Positions 53,926-62,051 of a stretch of 64,000 nucleotides of DNA are shown piece by piece. The position numbers were made by a program, and so were the translations under genes. Origin of the DNA: Saccharopolyspora erythraea NRRL 2338 (GTDB taxonomy: Bacteria > Actinomycetota > Actinomycetes > Mycobacteriales > Pseudonocardiaceae); the NCBI RefSeq assembly GCF_000062885.1, contig NC_009142.1, positions 186,001-250,000 on the forward strand, in the 5' to 3' direction. The notes beneath the pieces were generated by a model, which did no database searches, was not told the origin of the DNA, and saw only the letters and a program-made list of their open reading frames with translations. Positions within the stretch are counted from its first letter, which is position 1. Each line of letters starts with the position of its first letter.

Positions 53926-55473
53926 ATGAGTTTGCGAACCATCACATCCGGGCGTGTGACGACCGCGGTCCTCGCGAGCTGCGCTGCTCTCGCGGTGGCC
54001 GTCGCGCCCGCTTCCGCGGCTCCCTCGCGCGACCTCGGTGACCGGATCAGCGGAAACGCGGTCAACCGGCACCTGGTCGCCCTGCAGCGAATCGCCGACC
54101 AGAACGGCGGGAACCGCGCCTCCGGACGTCCGGGCTACGAGGCCAGCGTCGACTACGTCGCGAACAAGCTGCGCTCGGCCGGGTTCGACGTCACCACTCC
54201 GAAGTTCGAGTACCAGGCCTACTACCTCGACAAGTTCGGTCTCGCCGTGGCGGGACAGCCGGTCGAGGGCGACGCGCTGGAGTACTCGCCCGCGACCCCG
54301 CAGGGCGGGCTGACCGCACCGCTCTCGGTGCTGCCGCCGGACCCGACCCCGGGCTGCGAGGCGACCGACTACCAGGGCACCGACGTCAGCGGCACCGTCG
54401 TGCTGATCCAGCGCGGTACCTGCAGTTTCGCCGACAAGCAGCGCATCGCCTCAGAGGCAGGCGCGGTCGGCGCGATCATCTACAACAACGTCGACGGCGC
54501 GCTCAACGGCACCCTCGGCGACCCGGCCGACGCCCGGATCCCGACCGCGGGCGTCACCAAGCAGGTCGGCGAGGCGCTGGCCGGCCAGGCCGGTGCGGAG
54601 GTGCACCTCGACGTGCAGTCGCGGCTGGAGACCGTCAAGACCCGCAACGTCGTCGCGCAGACCCGCACCGGACGCGCCGACAACGTGGTGATGGCGGGCG
54701 CCCACCTCGACAGCGTTCCCGAAGGCCCGGGCATCAACGACAACGGCACCGGCAGCGCGGGTCTGCTGGAGACCGCGCTGCGGCTCGGCAGCACGCCCAA
54801 GGTGAACAACGCGGTCCGCTTCGCGTTCTGGGGTGCCGAGGAGTCGGGGCTGGTCGGTTCGACCAAGTACGTGCAGGGCCTGAGCTTCGAGCAGCAGCTC
54901 GACATCGCGCTCTACCTGAACTTCGACATGATCGGCTCGCCCAACGCCGGCTACTTCGCCTACGACGGCGACAACTCCGACGGCGTCGGCGCGGGCCCCG
55001 GCCCGCAGGGCTCGGCGCAGATCGAGCGCGACCTGGTCGACGCGATGGCCGCAAACGGGGTGCAGACCGAGGGCAAGGACTTCGACGGCCGCTCCGACTA
55101 CGGCGAGTTCATCGCGGTCGGCATCCCCGCTGGTGGCCTGTTCACCGGCGCCGAGGGCATCAAGACGCCCGAGCAGGCCGCGAAGTGGGGCGGCGAGGCC
55201 GGCAAGGCCTACGACCCGAACTACCACATGCCGGGCGACACCCTGGCCAACGTCGACCGGGTCGCCCTGGAGCGCAACGCCAAGGCCGTCGCGTCGGTCG
55301 TGCAGCGCTACGCCGCGAGCACCGAAGGTGTGAACGGAGTGCAGACCCGCGCGCAGCGGGCGCAGCTGCGCGGCGCCGAAGGCGCGCTGACCGCGCAGCG
55401 CGTCGCGACGGCGGAGCCGGAGCAGCACGCGCACGGCGCGGACGCGCACGGGTGCGGGCGCGACCGCGCCTGA
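53926..55473 (+). CDS. Secreted M28-family metallopeptidase with PA domain
   Basis: A 515-residue exported aminopeptidase. A signal peptide ends near ASA-APS. A PA (protease-associated) domain insert spans about 110-230 (GTVVLIQRGTCSFADK). The M28 zinc ligands appear in GAHLDSV, NDNGTGSAG, WGAEESG, NFDMIGSP and NYHMPGDT. The C-terminal 45 residues are Ala/Arg/Gln-rich and low complexity, unlike the family. Streptomyces relatives are leucyl aminopeptidases. GGGGG lies 5 nt before ATG 53926; ATG 53923 is the alternative. It probably scavenges peptides outside the cell. Confidence 0.9.
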   Translation: MSLRTITSGRVTTAVLASCAALAVAVAPASAAPSRDLGDRISGNAVNRHLVALQRIADQNGGNRASGRPGYEASVDYVANKLRSAGFDVTTPKFEYQAYYLDKFGLAVAGQPVEGDALEYSPATPQGGLTAPLSVLPPDPTPGCEATDYQGTDVSGTVVLIQRGTCSFADKQRIASEAGAVGAIIYNNVDGALNGTLGDPADARIPTAGVTKQVGEALAGQAGAEVHLDVQSRLETVKTRNVVAQTRTGRADNVVMAGAHLDSVPEGPGINDNGTGSAGLLETALRLGSTPKVNNAVRFAFWGAEESGLVGSTKYVQGLSFEQQLDIALYLNFDMIGSPNAGYFAYDGDNSDGVGAGPGPQGSAQIERDLVDAMAANGVQTEGKDFDGRSDYGEFIAVGIPAGGLFTGAEGIKTPEQAAKWGGEAGKAYDPNYHMPGDTLANVDRVALERNAKAVASVVQRYAASTEGVNGVQTRAQRAQLRGAEGALTAQRVATAEPEQHAHGADAHGCGRDRA

Positions 55474-55627
55474 GGTGGAACGGCGAGGTGCCCCGTCCGT
55501 CCTACCGGGACGGGCGGGGCACCCGCACGCAGTGCGACTTCTCGCCTGAGGCCGCGGAAACCGCGTCCGCGGGTGAAACTACGAACGTGAGAACCGGCGG
55601 TCCGAGCCCGAGCAGCATGGAGTCCCG

Positions 55628-56827
55628 ATGAAGCGCACCGTCCTCGCCGTGTCCGCGGTGGTTGCAGCGACGGCCTCGGTCACCGCGCCCGCGGTCGCCT
55701 CTCCCGAGCCCGCCGACATCCCCGGCCTGGTGCGTTTCGCCACCTTCAACGCCTCGCTCAACCGCGCCACCGAAGGCGAGCTGCTGGCGGACCTGTCCAC
55801 ACCGGACGACGAGCAGGCGCGCAAGGTCGCCGAGGTCGTGCAGCGCAACCGGCCCGACGTGGTGCTGCTCAACGAGTTCGACCACGTGCCCGGCGGCGCG
55901 GCCGTCGACGCGTTCCGCGCCAACTACCTCGCCGTCGGCCACAACGGCGCGCAGCCCGTCGACTACCCCTACGCCTACACCGCGCCGGTCAACACGGGCG
56001 TGCCGTCCGGGATGGACCTGGACAACGACGGCAGCACCGGCGGCCCCGGCGACGCGTACGGTTTCGGCCAGTTCCCGGGCCAGTACGGGATGGTGGTGCT
56101 GTCCAAGCACCCGATCGGTGATGTCCGCACGTTCCAGAACTTCCGCTGGACCGACATGCCCGGCGCCATGCTCCCCGACGACCCGGCCACGCCCGAGCCC
56201 GCCGACTGGTACTCACCGCGGGAGAAGGAGGCGCTGCGGTTGTCGTCGAAGTCGCACTGGGACCTGCCGATCCACGTCGGCGGCCGGACCGTGCACCTGC
56301 TGGCCTCGCACCCGACCCCGCCGAGCTTCGACGGTCCCGAGGACCGCAACGGCGTGCGCAACCACGACGAGATCCGCTTCTGGGCCGACTACGTCGCCGG
56401 CGCCGGCTACGTCTACGACGACGCCGGCCGCACCGGCGGCCTCGAACGCGGCGCGCCCTTCGTCATCGCCGGCGACCAGAACGCCGATCCGAACGACGGC
56501 GACAGCGCCGACCGCGCGGCCACGCAACTGCTGAACGCGCAGCGCGTCGTCGACCCGCGACCCGGCAGCTTCGGGGCCGTCGAAGCGGCGCGGAACCAGG
56601 GCGGCGCCAACACCGGTCACCGCGGAGCGCCGTTCTTCGACACCGCCGACTTCGGCGACCAGAGCCCGGGCAACCTGCGGGTGGACTACGTGCTGCCGTC
56701 GCTGCCGCTGGTCGCGCTGCGCTCAGGCGTGTTCTGGCCGGGCGGCCACGACGAGCTGTCCCGGCTCAACGACACCTCCGACCACCACCTGGTCTGGGTC
56801 GACGTGCTGGCGGCCTACCACGACTGA
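55628..56827 (+). CDS. Secreted endonuclease/exonuclease/phosphatase-fold enzyme
   Basis: A 399-residue exported protein with a signal peptide (residues 1-24). The EEP fold is shown by FATFNASLNR at the start, the catalytic glutamate in VLLNEFDHV, GDQNADPNDGD and the C-terminal SDHHLVWVDV. The family covers nucleases, sphingomyelinases and inositol phosphatases. Streptomyces relatives are annotated as secreted phosphatases or nucleases, and this one cannot be placed more precisely. GGAG precedes ATG 55628. It is 154 nt after the M28 gene; possibly both are secreted nutrient-scavenging enzymes. Confidence 0.85.
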   Translation: MKRTVLAVSAVVAATASVTAPAVASPEPADIPGLVRFATFNASLNRATEGELLADLSTPDDEQARKVAEVVQRNRPDVVLLNEFDHVPGGAAVDAFRANYLAVGHNGAQPVDYPYAYTAPVNTGVPSGMDLDNDGSTGGPGDAYGFGQFPGQYGMVVLSKHPIGDVRTFQNFRWTDMPGAMLPDDPATPEPADWYSPREKEALRLSSKSHWDLPIHVGGRTVHLLASHPTPPSFDGPEDRNGVRNHDEIRFWADYVAGAGYVYDDAGRTGGLERGAPFVIAGDQNADPNDGDSADRAATQLLNAQRVVDPRPGSFGAVEAARNQGGANTGHRGAPFFDTADFGDQSPGNLRVDYVLPSLPLVALRSGVFWPGGHDELSRLNDTSDHHLVWVDVLAAYHD

Positions 56828-56844
56828 CGCGCGGCTCATCGCTT

Positions 56845-56900
56845 GTCTTCGAACTCGCCCGGGTGGGCCAAGCGGCTTCGCCGCTTCGGAGATCGAAGAC
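56845..56900. terminator. Three-way-junction-like hairpin between convergent genes
   Basis: An outer 8-bp stem GTCTTCGA/TCGAAGAC (56845-56852 with 56893-56900) encloses two small stems (56857-56868 and 56870-56886, AAGCGGC/GCCGCTT). It lies between the EEP gene and the ABC permease gene and may be a bidirectional terminator. Confidence 0.5.
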
Positions 56901-56906
56901 GGCGTC

Positions 56907-57677
56907 TCAGTCCAGCGCGCGGCGCAGGAAGAAGCGCACGCCCAGCACGCCGAACAGCAGCGTCGCCGCCACCAGCGCGAGCACGCAGATCCACGGCGCG
57001 ATGTGCGGCACCTCCGGCAGCAGCGCGCCGCGCATCCCCTCGCTGAGGTAGGTCAGCGGGTTGAACGCGCACAGCACCTGGAACCAGCGGAGCTGGTCGA
57101 GCTGCGCCCACGGGAACTGCGTCGCGCCGGTGAACATCAGCGGCGCCAGGATCACCGCGAACATGATGTTGATGCGCCGGGGCGGCACGGCGGCTCCCAC
57201 CGTCAGGCCGACGGCGGCGCCGGACAGCGACCCGAGCAGCATGCACAGCACCGCGAACGGGAGTCCGGCGAGGTCCCACGCCACGGTGCCGAACATCAGG
57301 ATGCCGATCGGGACCATCAGCAGCGCCGCGAACAGCCCGCGCAGCGCCCCGAACAGCATCTTCTCCACCGCGACCAGGCTGATCGGCAGCGGCGCCAGCA
57401 GCCGGTCCTCGATCTCCCGCGAGAACGAGAAGTCCAGCACCAGCGGGAACGACGTGTTCTGCAGCGACACCAGGAACGCGTTGAGCGCGATCATCCCCGG
57501 CAGCAGGATCTGCTCGTAGCCGGGCTGGGTGTAACCGAGCTGGCCGAGCACGGTGCCGAAGATGAACAGCATCGCGACCGGCTGCACCAGCACCTGCGCC
57601 AGGAAGCTCGGCAGCTCCCGCCCGGTGACGAAGACGTCGCGGCCCAGGACCGCGGTGAACGCGCGGACGGAGGTCAT
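56907..57677 (-). CDS. ABC-2 type permease (DrrB-like)
   Basis: A 256-residue membrane protein with six helices. PMRALTAV-like N-terminus is followed by GRELPSFLAQVLVQPVAM and NAFLVSLQNTSFPLVLDF, then ABC-2 signature NPLTYLSEGMRGALLP. It pairs with the ATPase at 57674 by ATGA overlap. Such pairs export drugs or lipids; the adjacent MarR gene suggests induction by a small molecule. The substrate is not identifiable. Confidence 0.88.
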   Translation of the reverse strand: MTSVRAFTAVLGRDVFVTGRELPSFLAQVLVQPVAMLFIFGTVLGQLGYTQPGYEQILLPGMIALNAFLVSLQNTSFPLVLDFSFSREIEDRLLAPLPISLVAVEKMLFGALRGLFAALLMVPIGILMFGTVAWDLAGLPFAVLCMLLGSLSGAAVGLTVGAAVPPRRINIMFAVILAPLMFTGATQFPWAQLDQLRWFQVLCAFNPLTYLSEGMRGALLPEVPHIAPWICVLALVAATLLFGVLGVRFFLRRALD

Positions 57678-58657
57678 CGCAGTTCTCTCCCGGTGAGTTC
57701 GATGAACACGTCTTCCAGCGTCGCCGATCCCGGTGACAGGTCGATGATCGGAACCTGCCGCTGGTGCAGGGCCTGTGCGACCGGCCCCAGCAACGCCGAC
57801 GGCTCGCCCTCGACGTAGAGCCGCAGTCGCAGCTCCGGCTCGGCCTCGGCGGTCTGGCCGGCGCTGACCGACTCCACCCGCTCGACCCCGCGCACCGCGC
57901 ACAGCAGCTCGGACAGCTCGTGCTCGTCGACACCGGCCGACAGGACCGTCACGGCGAGGGTGCCGCTGCCGGGCAGCGACTTGATCAGCTTCTCCGGCGT
58001 GTCGAGCGTGAGCAGCTTGCCGTGGTCGACGATGCCGACGCGGTCGGAGAGCTTCTCCGCCTCGTCCATGTCGTGCGTGGTCAGCACCACCGTCACGCCG
58101 TCGGCGCGCAGCTCGGTGACGCGGTCGTGGACGAACAGGCGGGCCTGCGGGTCCAGCCCGGTCGACGGTTCGTCGAGGAACAGCACCTCGGGACGGTGGA
58201 TCAGCGCGCGGGCGATCATCAGCCGCTGGGCCTGGCCGCCGGAGAGGTCGTCGACCCTGGCCTTCGCCTTGCCCGACAGGCCCATCCGCTCCAGCAGCTC
58301 GTCGGCGAGCCGGTGGCGCTCGGACCTGCCGACGCCGTGGTAGTTGGCGTGCCAGACCAGGTTCTGCCGGGCGTTGAGCGAGCGGTCGAGGTTGACCCGC
58401 TGCGGGACCACGGCGACCTTGCCGCGGGCGGCGACCGGGTCGGCGGCGACGTCGATCCCGGCGACCCGCGCGGTACCGCTGGTCAGCAGGACCCGGGTGG
58501 TGAGGATCCCGACGGTGGTGGTCTTGCCCGCGCCGTTCGGTCCCAGCAGTCCGAACACCTCGCCGGGGCTGACCTCGAAGCTCAGCCCGTCGACGGCGTT
58601 GGACGCGCTCTTCGGGTACCTCTTGACCAGGTCGACCACTTCAACCGCAGACGTCAC
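57674..58657 (-). CDS. ABC transporter ATPase (DrrA-like)
   Basis: A 327-residue ATPase. Walker A GPNGAGKTT (39-47), signature LSGGQ (138-142), Walker B VLFLDEP (158-164) and D-loop STGLD. A C-terminal extension of about 100 residues matches the DrrA group. It energises the permease at 56907. The start GTG 58657 overlaps the end of the MarR gene by 17 nt, so regulator and exporter form one operon. Confidence 0.92.
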   Translation of the reverse strand: MTSAVEVVDLVKRYPKSASNAVDGLSFEVSPGEVFGLLGPNGAGKTTTVGILTTRVLLTSGTARVAGIDVAADPVAARGKVAVVPQRVNLDRSLNARQNLVWHANYHGVGRSERHRLADELLERMGLSGKAKARVDDLSGGQAQRLMIARALIHRPEVLFLDEPSTGLDPQARLFVHDRVTELRADGVTVVLTTHDMDEAEKLSDRVGIVDHGKLLTLDTPEKLIKSLPGSGTLAVTVLSAGVDEHELSELLCAVRGVERVESVSAGQTAEAEPELRLRLYVEGEPSALLGPVAQALHQRQVPIIDLSPGSATLEDVFIELTGRELR

Positions 58658-59132
58658 TGCTGCCCTCTCTCGCTTCGGTCGCTTCCACCGCGTCGAGCCC
58701 GTCCAGGATCGTGAGCAGGTAGGCGCGGATCACCGCCTCCTCCTCGGGGGTCGTGGGCGGGGCGATCGCGCGGAACCGAGCGCCGACCCCCTCCAACGCC
58801 TCGCGCAGCGCCTGCCTTCCCGCGGCGGTGATGCACAGCCGGACGGCCCGGCGGTCGCTGAGGTCGCGCTTCCTGCTCAACAGGCCGTCGGCCGCGAGCG
58901 CGTCCACGACCGGCGTGAGCGTGGCCGGGCGGACCCAGCAGTGCCTGGCGACGTCGCGGTGGGTGAGGCCGTCGTGCTCGGCGAGCGCGGTCAGCGCTGC
59001 CAGCGCCGTCCCGCTCAGCTGGGTGTGCGCGGTGACGGCCTGGTGCCAGTGCCTGCCGAGCCGCTGGCCGGTGAGCGCGACCAGCCGCCCCAGCGGCATC
59101 CGCTCGGGATCCGGTTCCAGCAGGCCGGCCAC
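58641..59132 (-). CDS. MarR-family regulator of the ABC exporter
   Basis: A 163-residue winged-helix regulator. HRDVARHCWVRPATLTPVVDALAADGLLSR and SDRRAVRLCIT form the DNA-binding helices and wing. It overlaps the exporter ATPase gene by 17 nt and probably represses it. GTG 59132 is leaderless (TACGAT 6 nt upstream). It is divergent from a second MarR gene at 59229; the shared 96-bp region has a small inverted repeat, so cross-regulation is possible. Confidence 0.87.
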   Translation of the reverse strand: MAGLLEPDPERMPLGRLVALTGQRLGRHWHQAVTAHTQLSGTALAALTALAEHDGLTHRDVARHCWVRPATLTPVVDALAADGLLSRKRDLSDRRAVRLCITAAGRQALREALEGVGARFRAIAPPTTPEEEAVIRAYLLTILDGLDAVEATEAREGSSDVCG

Positions 59133-59138
59133 CCCACG

Positions 59139-59144
59139 ATCGTA
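59139..59144 (-). promoter_or_regulatory. -10 element TACGAT, leaderless promoter
   Basis: TACGAT (minus strand, 59144-59139) ends 6 nt before GTG 59132. Confidence 0.5.
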
Positions 59145-59184
59145 GCGAGCGGGAACAGTTAGTCGGCAAATCATTTTCGCGCGG

Positions 59185-59198
59185 ACGGAATCATCCGT
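59185..59198. promoter_or_regulatory. Candidate MarR operator
   Basis: ACGGA (59185-59189), 4 nt, TCCGT (59194-59198) between the divergent MarR genes. The arms are short, so this is weak evidence. Confidence 0.35.
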
Positions 59199-59216
59199 TC
59201 CGATGTATCCGCCTTG

Positions 59217-59222
59217 TAGCCT
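59217..59222 (+). promoter_or_regulatory. -10 element TAGCCT, leaderless promoter
   Basis: TAGCCT ends 6 nt before GTG 59229. Confidence 0.5.
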
Positions 59223-59228
59223 GAACGA

Positions 59229-59708
59229 GTGAAGAACGTGTCCGACGCTGAAGTCAGTTGGCTGGACGGCCGGGAGATGGCCGCGTGGCGCTCCTACATC
59301 GTCGGCAGCGCCCTGCTCGAGCACCGGCTCAACCGCGAGCTCCAGGCCGCCCACGGACTCTCGATCGCCGACTACGAGATCCTCGTCCGGCTGTCCGAGC
59401 GGCCGGGCATGCGGATGCGGATGAGCGAGCTCGCCACCGAGGTGGCGCACTCCAAGAGCCGCATCTCGCACCAGATCCGGCGCCTGGAAGCGGCGGAGCT
59501 GGTGCGCCGCGAGGACTGCCCGAGCGACGGCAGGGGGGTGTTCGCGATGCTTACCGAGGCGGGCGAGCGCAGGCTGCGCGAGGCCGCTCCGACCCACGTC
59601 GCGGGCGTGCGCGATCACATGATCGACCAGATCGACCCGGAGGACCAGGAGGTCCTGGCCAAGGTCTTCGGGAAGCTCACCGCGCGCCTGCGCAGCACCG
59701 ACACCTGA
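59229..59708 (+). CDS. MarR-family transcriptional regulator
   Basis: A 159-residue winged-helix protein. MRMSELATEVAHSKSRISHQ and RLEAAELVRREDCPSDGRG are the recognition helix and wing. LSIADYEILVRLSE is the dimerisation-side helix. Ligand and targets are unknown; it may act on itself and on the divergent exporter operon. GTG 59229 fits a leaderless start; GTG 59238 is an alternative without a ribosome site. Confidence 0.88.
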   Translation: MKNVSDAEVSWLDGREMAAWRSYIVGSALLEHRLNRELQAAHGLSIADYEILVRLSERPGMRMRMSELATEVAHSKSRISHQIRRLEAAELVRREDCPSDGRGVFAMLTEAGERRLREAAPTHVAGVRDHMIDQIDPEDQEVLAKVFGKLTARLRSTDT

Positions 59709-59757
59709 CGCATCCCGGCTGTTTCCGGACCCGTCCGATTGGCTACGCTGCGATGTT

Positions 59758-59842
59758 GGAAGCGTGGCAGAGCGGCCGAATGCACTCGCCTTGAAAGCGA
59801 GCGTGCCGAGAGGCACCGGGGGTTCGAATCCCCCCGCTTCCG
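59758..59842 (+). tRNA. tRNA-Ser (anticodon UGA)
   Basis: A complete cloverleaf: acceptor GGAAGCG (59758-59764) pairs with CGCTTCC (59835-59841), with discriminator G. The anticodon loop CTTGAAA (59790-59796) gives anticodon TGA at 59792-59794. A long variable arm typical of serine tRNA and GGTTCGAATCC in the T-loop are present. CCA is not encoded. Confidence 0.95.
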
Positions 59843-59860
59843 CCGCTGTGACCAGCACGA

Positions 59861-59897
59861 ACGGAGCCCGGCGAGGACCATCCTCGCCGGGCTCCGT
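59861..59897 (+). terminator. 17-bp perfect hairpin after tRNA-Ser
   Basis: 59861-59877 pairs perfectly with 59881-59897 around a 3-nt loop. It probably ends the tRNA transcript. There is no strong T-tract. Confidence 0.75.
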
Positions 59898-59972
59898 TGC
59901 GCCTGGTCTCAAGTTCTCGCCCCAGTTGAGGGCCGAACATGCGAATCGTGCCGAGAAACGTTGTCCTCGACG

Positions 59973-60001
59973 TTGACATAGTGATCGCGGCGTCCTAACG
60001 T
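59973..60001 (+). promoter_or_regulatory. Promoter of the small HTH gene (TTGACA-N17-TAACGT)
   Basis: A -35 TTGACA at 59973-59978 and a -10 TAACGT at 59996-60001 with 17-nt spacing, the best consensus promoter in the window. The -10 lies in the left arm of the operator repeat. Confidence 0.75.
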
Positions 60002-60026
60002 CGTCAACGATCAAGACAACGTTAGG
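59994..60026 (+). promoter_or_regulatory. Inverted-repeat operator overlapping the -10
   Basis: CCTAACGTCGTC (59994-60005) and GACAACGTTAGG (60015-60026) are inverted repeats matching at 11 of 12 positions, with 9 nt between. Related ACGTTG-type boxes occur at 59958-59964 and 59970-59977. The encoded HTH protein may repress itself. Confidence 0.6.
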
Positions 60027-60029
60027 GAG

Positions 60030-60431
60030 ATGGGTGCTGTCGTGAACAGCGTTCCAGTGCGGTATCTCGGGGCGTCCGGCCTCGCCGGGCGTCTCGGCGT
60101 GTCCCGGTCAGCGGTGGCCAAGTGGCGCGAACGCCATGGACCGGACTCCTCGCACCCGTTCCCCGTGCCGGACGTCGAGATCGACGGGGTGCCGGGTTGG
60201 CGGCCGGCGCGTGTGTCCGAAGTGGAGCAATGGCGTGCGGATCTGCCGGGCCGCGGAGCCGGCGGCGGACGACCGTCGGCCGCCGAACGTGAGTACTTGC
60301 GCGCGGCTCAGTCGCGGGGCCTGAACCGGGACGAGGCGAGGCGCGTGACCGACGCCGTCGAAGAGGAACGTCCGGAGATGAGCCGGCCGGAGATCTATGC
60401 GTGGCTGTTGGCCATGTGGCGGGAAGACTAG
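60030..60431 (+). CDS. Small AlpA/excisionase-like HTH protein
   Basis: A 133-residue DNA-binding protein. RYLGASGLAGRLGVSRSAVAKWRERHG is a helix-turn-helix of the MerR/excisionase type, followed by the characteristic FPVPDVEIDGVPGWRP segment and GRGAGGGRP. Similar proteins occur on chromosomes and mobile elements of actinomycetes; here no integrase is nearby. The ATG follows a TTAGGGAG ribosome site; GTG 60042 is an alternative. Autoregulation is suggested by the operator across its promoter. Confidence 0.7.
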   Translation: MGAVVNSVPVRYLGASGLAGRLGVSRSAVAKWRERHGPDSSHPFPVPDVEIDGVPGWRPARVSEVEQWRADLPGRGAGGGRPSAAEREYLRAAQSRGLNRDEARRVTDAVEEERPEMSRPEIYAWLLAMWRED

Positions 60432-61053
60432 AAGCACGGTGGTCCTCCTGCGCGGGTCTGCTGCGAGAAGGGGTCGGGGGCGTGTAGTCGCCAGCGGTGG
60501 ATGTTCTCGCTGCGGGGACGAAGCACACCGGAGTGCTTTCACCGGCGTGTGCAAGAACGCGGTCATCGTCTTTTTCCGTTGCCGGGCCAGGTATCGGCCA
60601 TCGGCCGACCTCGTCAGCCGTGAGTACTGGTCCACGGGTCTGGATCTGAGCGGAGACGCATCTGCGGTCCAGCGCCATTTCCGTCACCGTGCGCGGCTGT
60701 GCAATGCACGGATCTTGCGGCATGGTGTGTACCGAGGGTGCGACGCCCTTGCCAAGTCGTGCCGAGCCGGTGGTGCCGCCGTCCGACGTGCGACGTTCGC
60801 CCGAGCGGTGCGGGCCGGACGACCCGGCAGATGCCGGGGATTGGACGCATCGGGACGCATTCCGGTTTCATCGGATTCGATTCCGATATGCATTTGCCGT
60901 ATGCTCGTCGAGGGGTTCTCCGAGGCTCATTATCTGATCTCAGGTGCAGTATTTCCAATCCCTGGATCAGTTGCATTCAGAAATTGCGTCCCGTCTTCCG
61001 GGTGTGGCAGTCTTTCACCCGTTCGTGTTCCCTCTGATCTTGTGCGAGGAAAA
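60432..61053. other. 622-bp stretch without a convincing gene
   Basis: Several short open frames occur on both strands, but none has a ribosome site plus coding-like codon use. The right part (60860-61040) is AT-richer than the rest of the window. It contains the near-palindrome ATCGGA, six bases, TCCGAT (60870-60887). It may be a decayed gene or a long regulatory leader of the lipoprotein gene. Confidence 0.5.
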
Positions 61054-61629
61054 TTGAAAAGGCTGATCGCGCCTGTTGCGGTCGCGTTGCTGCTCGGGCT
61101 GACCGGATGCGCCGGTTCGAACGGCGCCGACACCATTGCCCCGGCTGACGTCGCGGGCGAGAGCAGCGGCGAAACCCAGAACCAGCAGTCCGCCGGCGAG
61201 CAGCAGGCGTCCACCGGCTCCGGCACCGTGAAGTTCGGCGAGTCCGTCGAGTTCGCGCCCGAGGCCGACACCGCCCTCAAGGTCACCCTCCAGGCGCCGA
61301 CCGACCAGAGCGCCCTCGAGACGATGGTCCCGGCCGAGGGCAAGTACGTCTACATCGCCGCCGAGGCCGTGCTCACCGACGGCATCATGGGCGTCGTCAG
61401 CGGTGACGAGTTCACCCTGGTCGACGGCGAGGGCAACCGCTACGAGCAGGCGGCGGCGACCCTCGACGACATGTTCCTGGAGATGCTCGCCCCCAACGGC
61501 GAGCCCGGCACCGGCATGATCGTCTACGACGTGCCCGAGGGCACCGACCTCTCGTCGCTCAAGGTCGAGTGGGAGGCCACCGACAGCAGCGACAAGCCGG
61601 TCGGCATCGGCGGCACCTGGACCGCCTGA
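61054..61629 (+). CDS. Lipoprotein with DUF4352-like domain
   Basis: A 191-residue exported lipoprotein. The signal peptide ends in the lipobox LTGC (cysteine near residue 18). A Ser/Gln/Gly-rich linker leads to an Ig-like beta-sandwich (VKFGESVEFAP, KYVYIAAEAVLTD, MIVYDVPEGTDLSSLKVEW) resembling DUF4352/telokin-like domains. The role is unknown; such domains are common in exported Gram-positive proteins. TTG 61054 is chosen for its GAGGA site; GTG 61042 is possible. Confidence 0.75.
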   Translation: MKRLIAPVAVALLLGLTGCAGSNGADTIAPADVAGESSGETQNQQSAGEQQASTGSGTVKFGESVEFAPEADTALKVTLQAPTDQSALETMVPAEGKYVYIAAEAVLTDGIMGVVSGDEFTLVDGEGNRYEQAAATLDDMFLEMLAPNGEPGTGMIVYDVPEGTDLSSLKVEWEATDSSDKPVGIGGTWTA

Positions 61630-62051
61630 GTTCCTGGACCGCCTGAGCGTCCGCGCGCATGCGCGAATGCGCGGACACGCGGCCGCGGCGGATCAGTCCG
61701 CCTGAGCCACGGCCGGTCAACGGCTTCCGAACCGGGTCGTCACTCCCCGAGAATGGGGAGGGCGGCCCGGTTCGTCATATTCGAAGCTTGTTCTCGTGAT
61801 CACTCGGACGAATTAAAAACTACACCCTTGCGGGTGATCAGCTAGAACCAGGCACGGTTAACGCAATTCTGTTTCTGCTGGTCAGAGCACTTTCGGTCTC
61901 GATCTTCCCGACTCGCCGTTCACCGGCCATCGCCGCAGCCCGGGTTAGTGTCCCTGCGGCACCGGACCCCGCGTGGTCCGGTGCGACCGCCGAACGGATT
62001 CCCCGGGTTCCTTCCGGGACGCCGCTGACGTCACCGGGACAGGAGTCGATG
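61630..62051. other. 422-bp intergenic region with terminator and AT-rich leader
   Basis: A 14-nt direct repeat CTGGACCGCCTGAG spans the stop codon and recurs 17 nt later. A nested hairpin (GAACCGGG to CCCGGTTC, 61729-61773, with CTCCCC/GGGGAG inside) probably terminates the lipoprotein gene. The following 61780-61900 is AT-richer, suggesting a promoter region for the next gene. No gene is seen. Confidence 0.55.

Noticed and set aside
59758-60431. Integrated element at tRNA-Ser.
   Set aside because: No integrase, no duplicated tRNA 3' end and no phage or conjugation genes are seen within the window.
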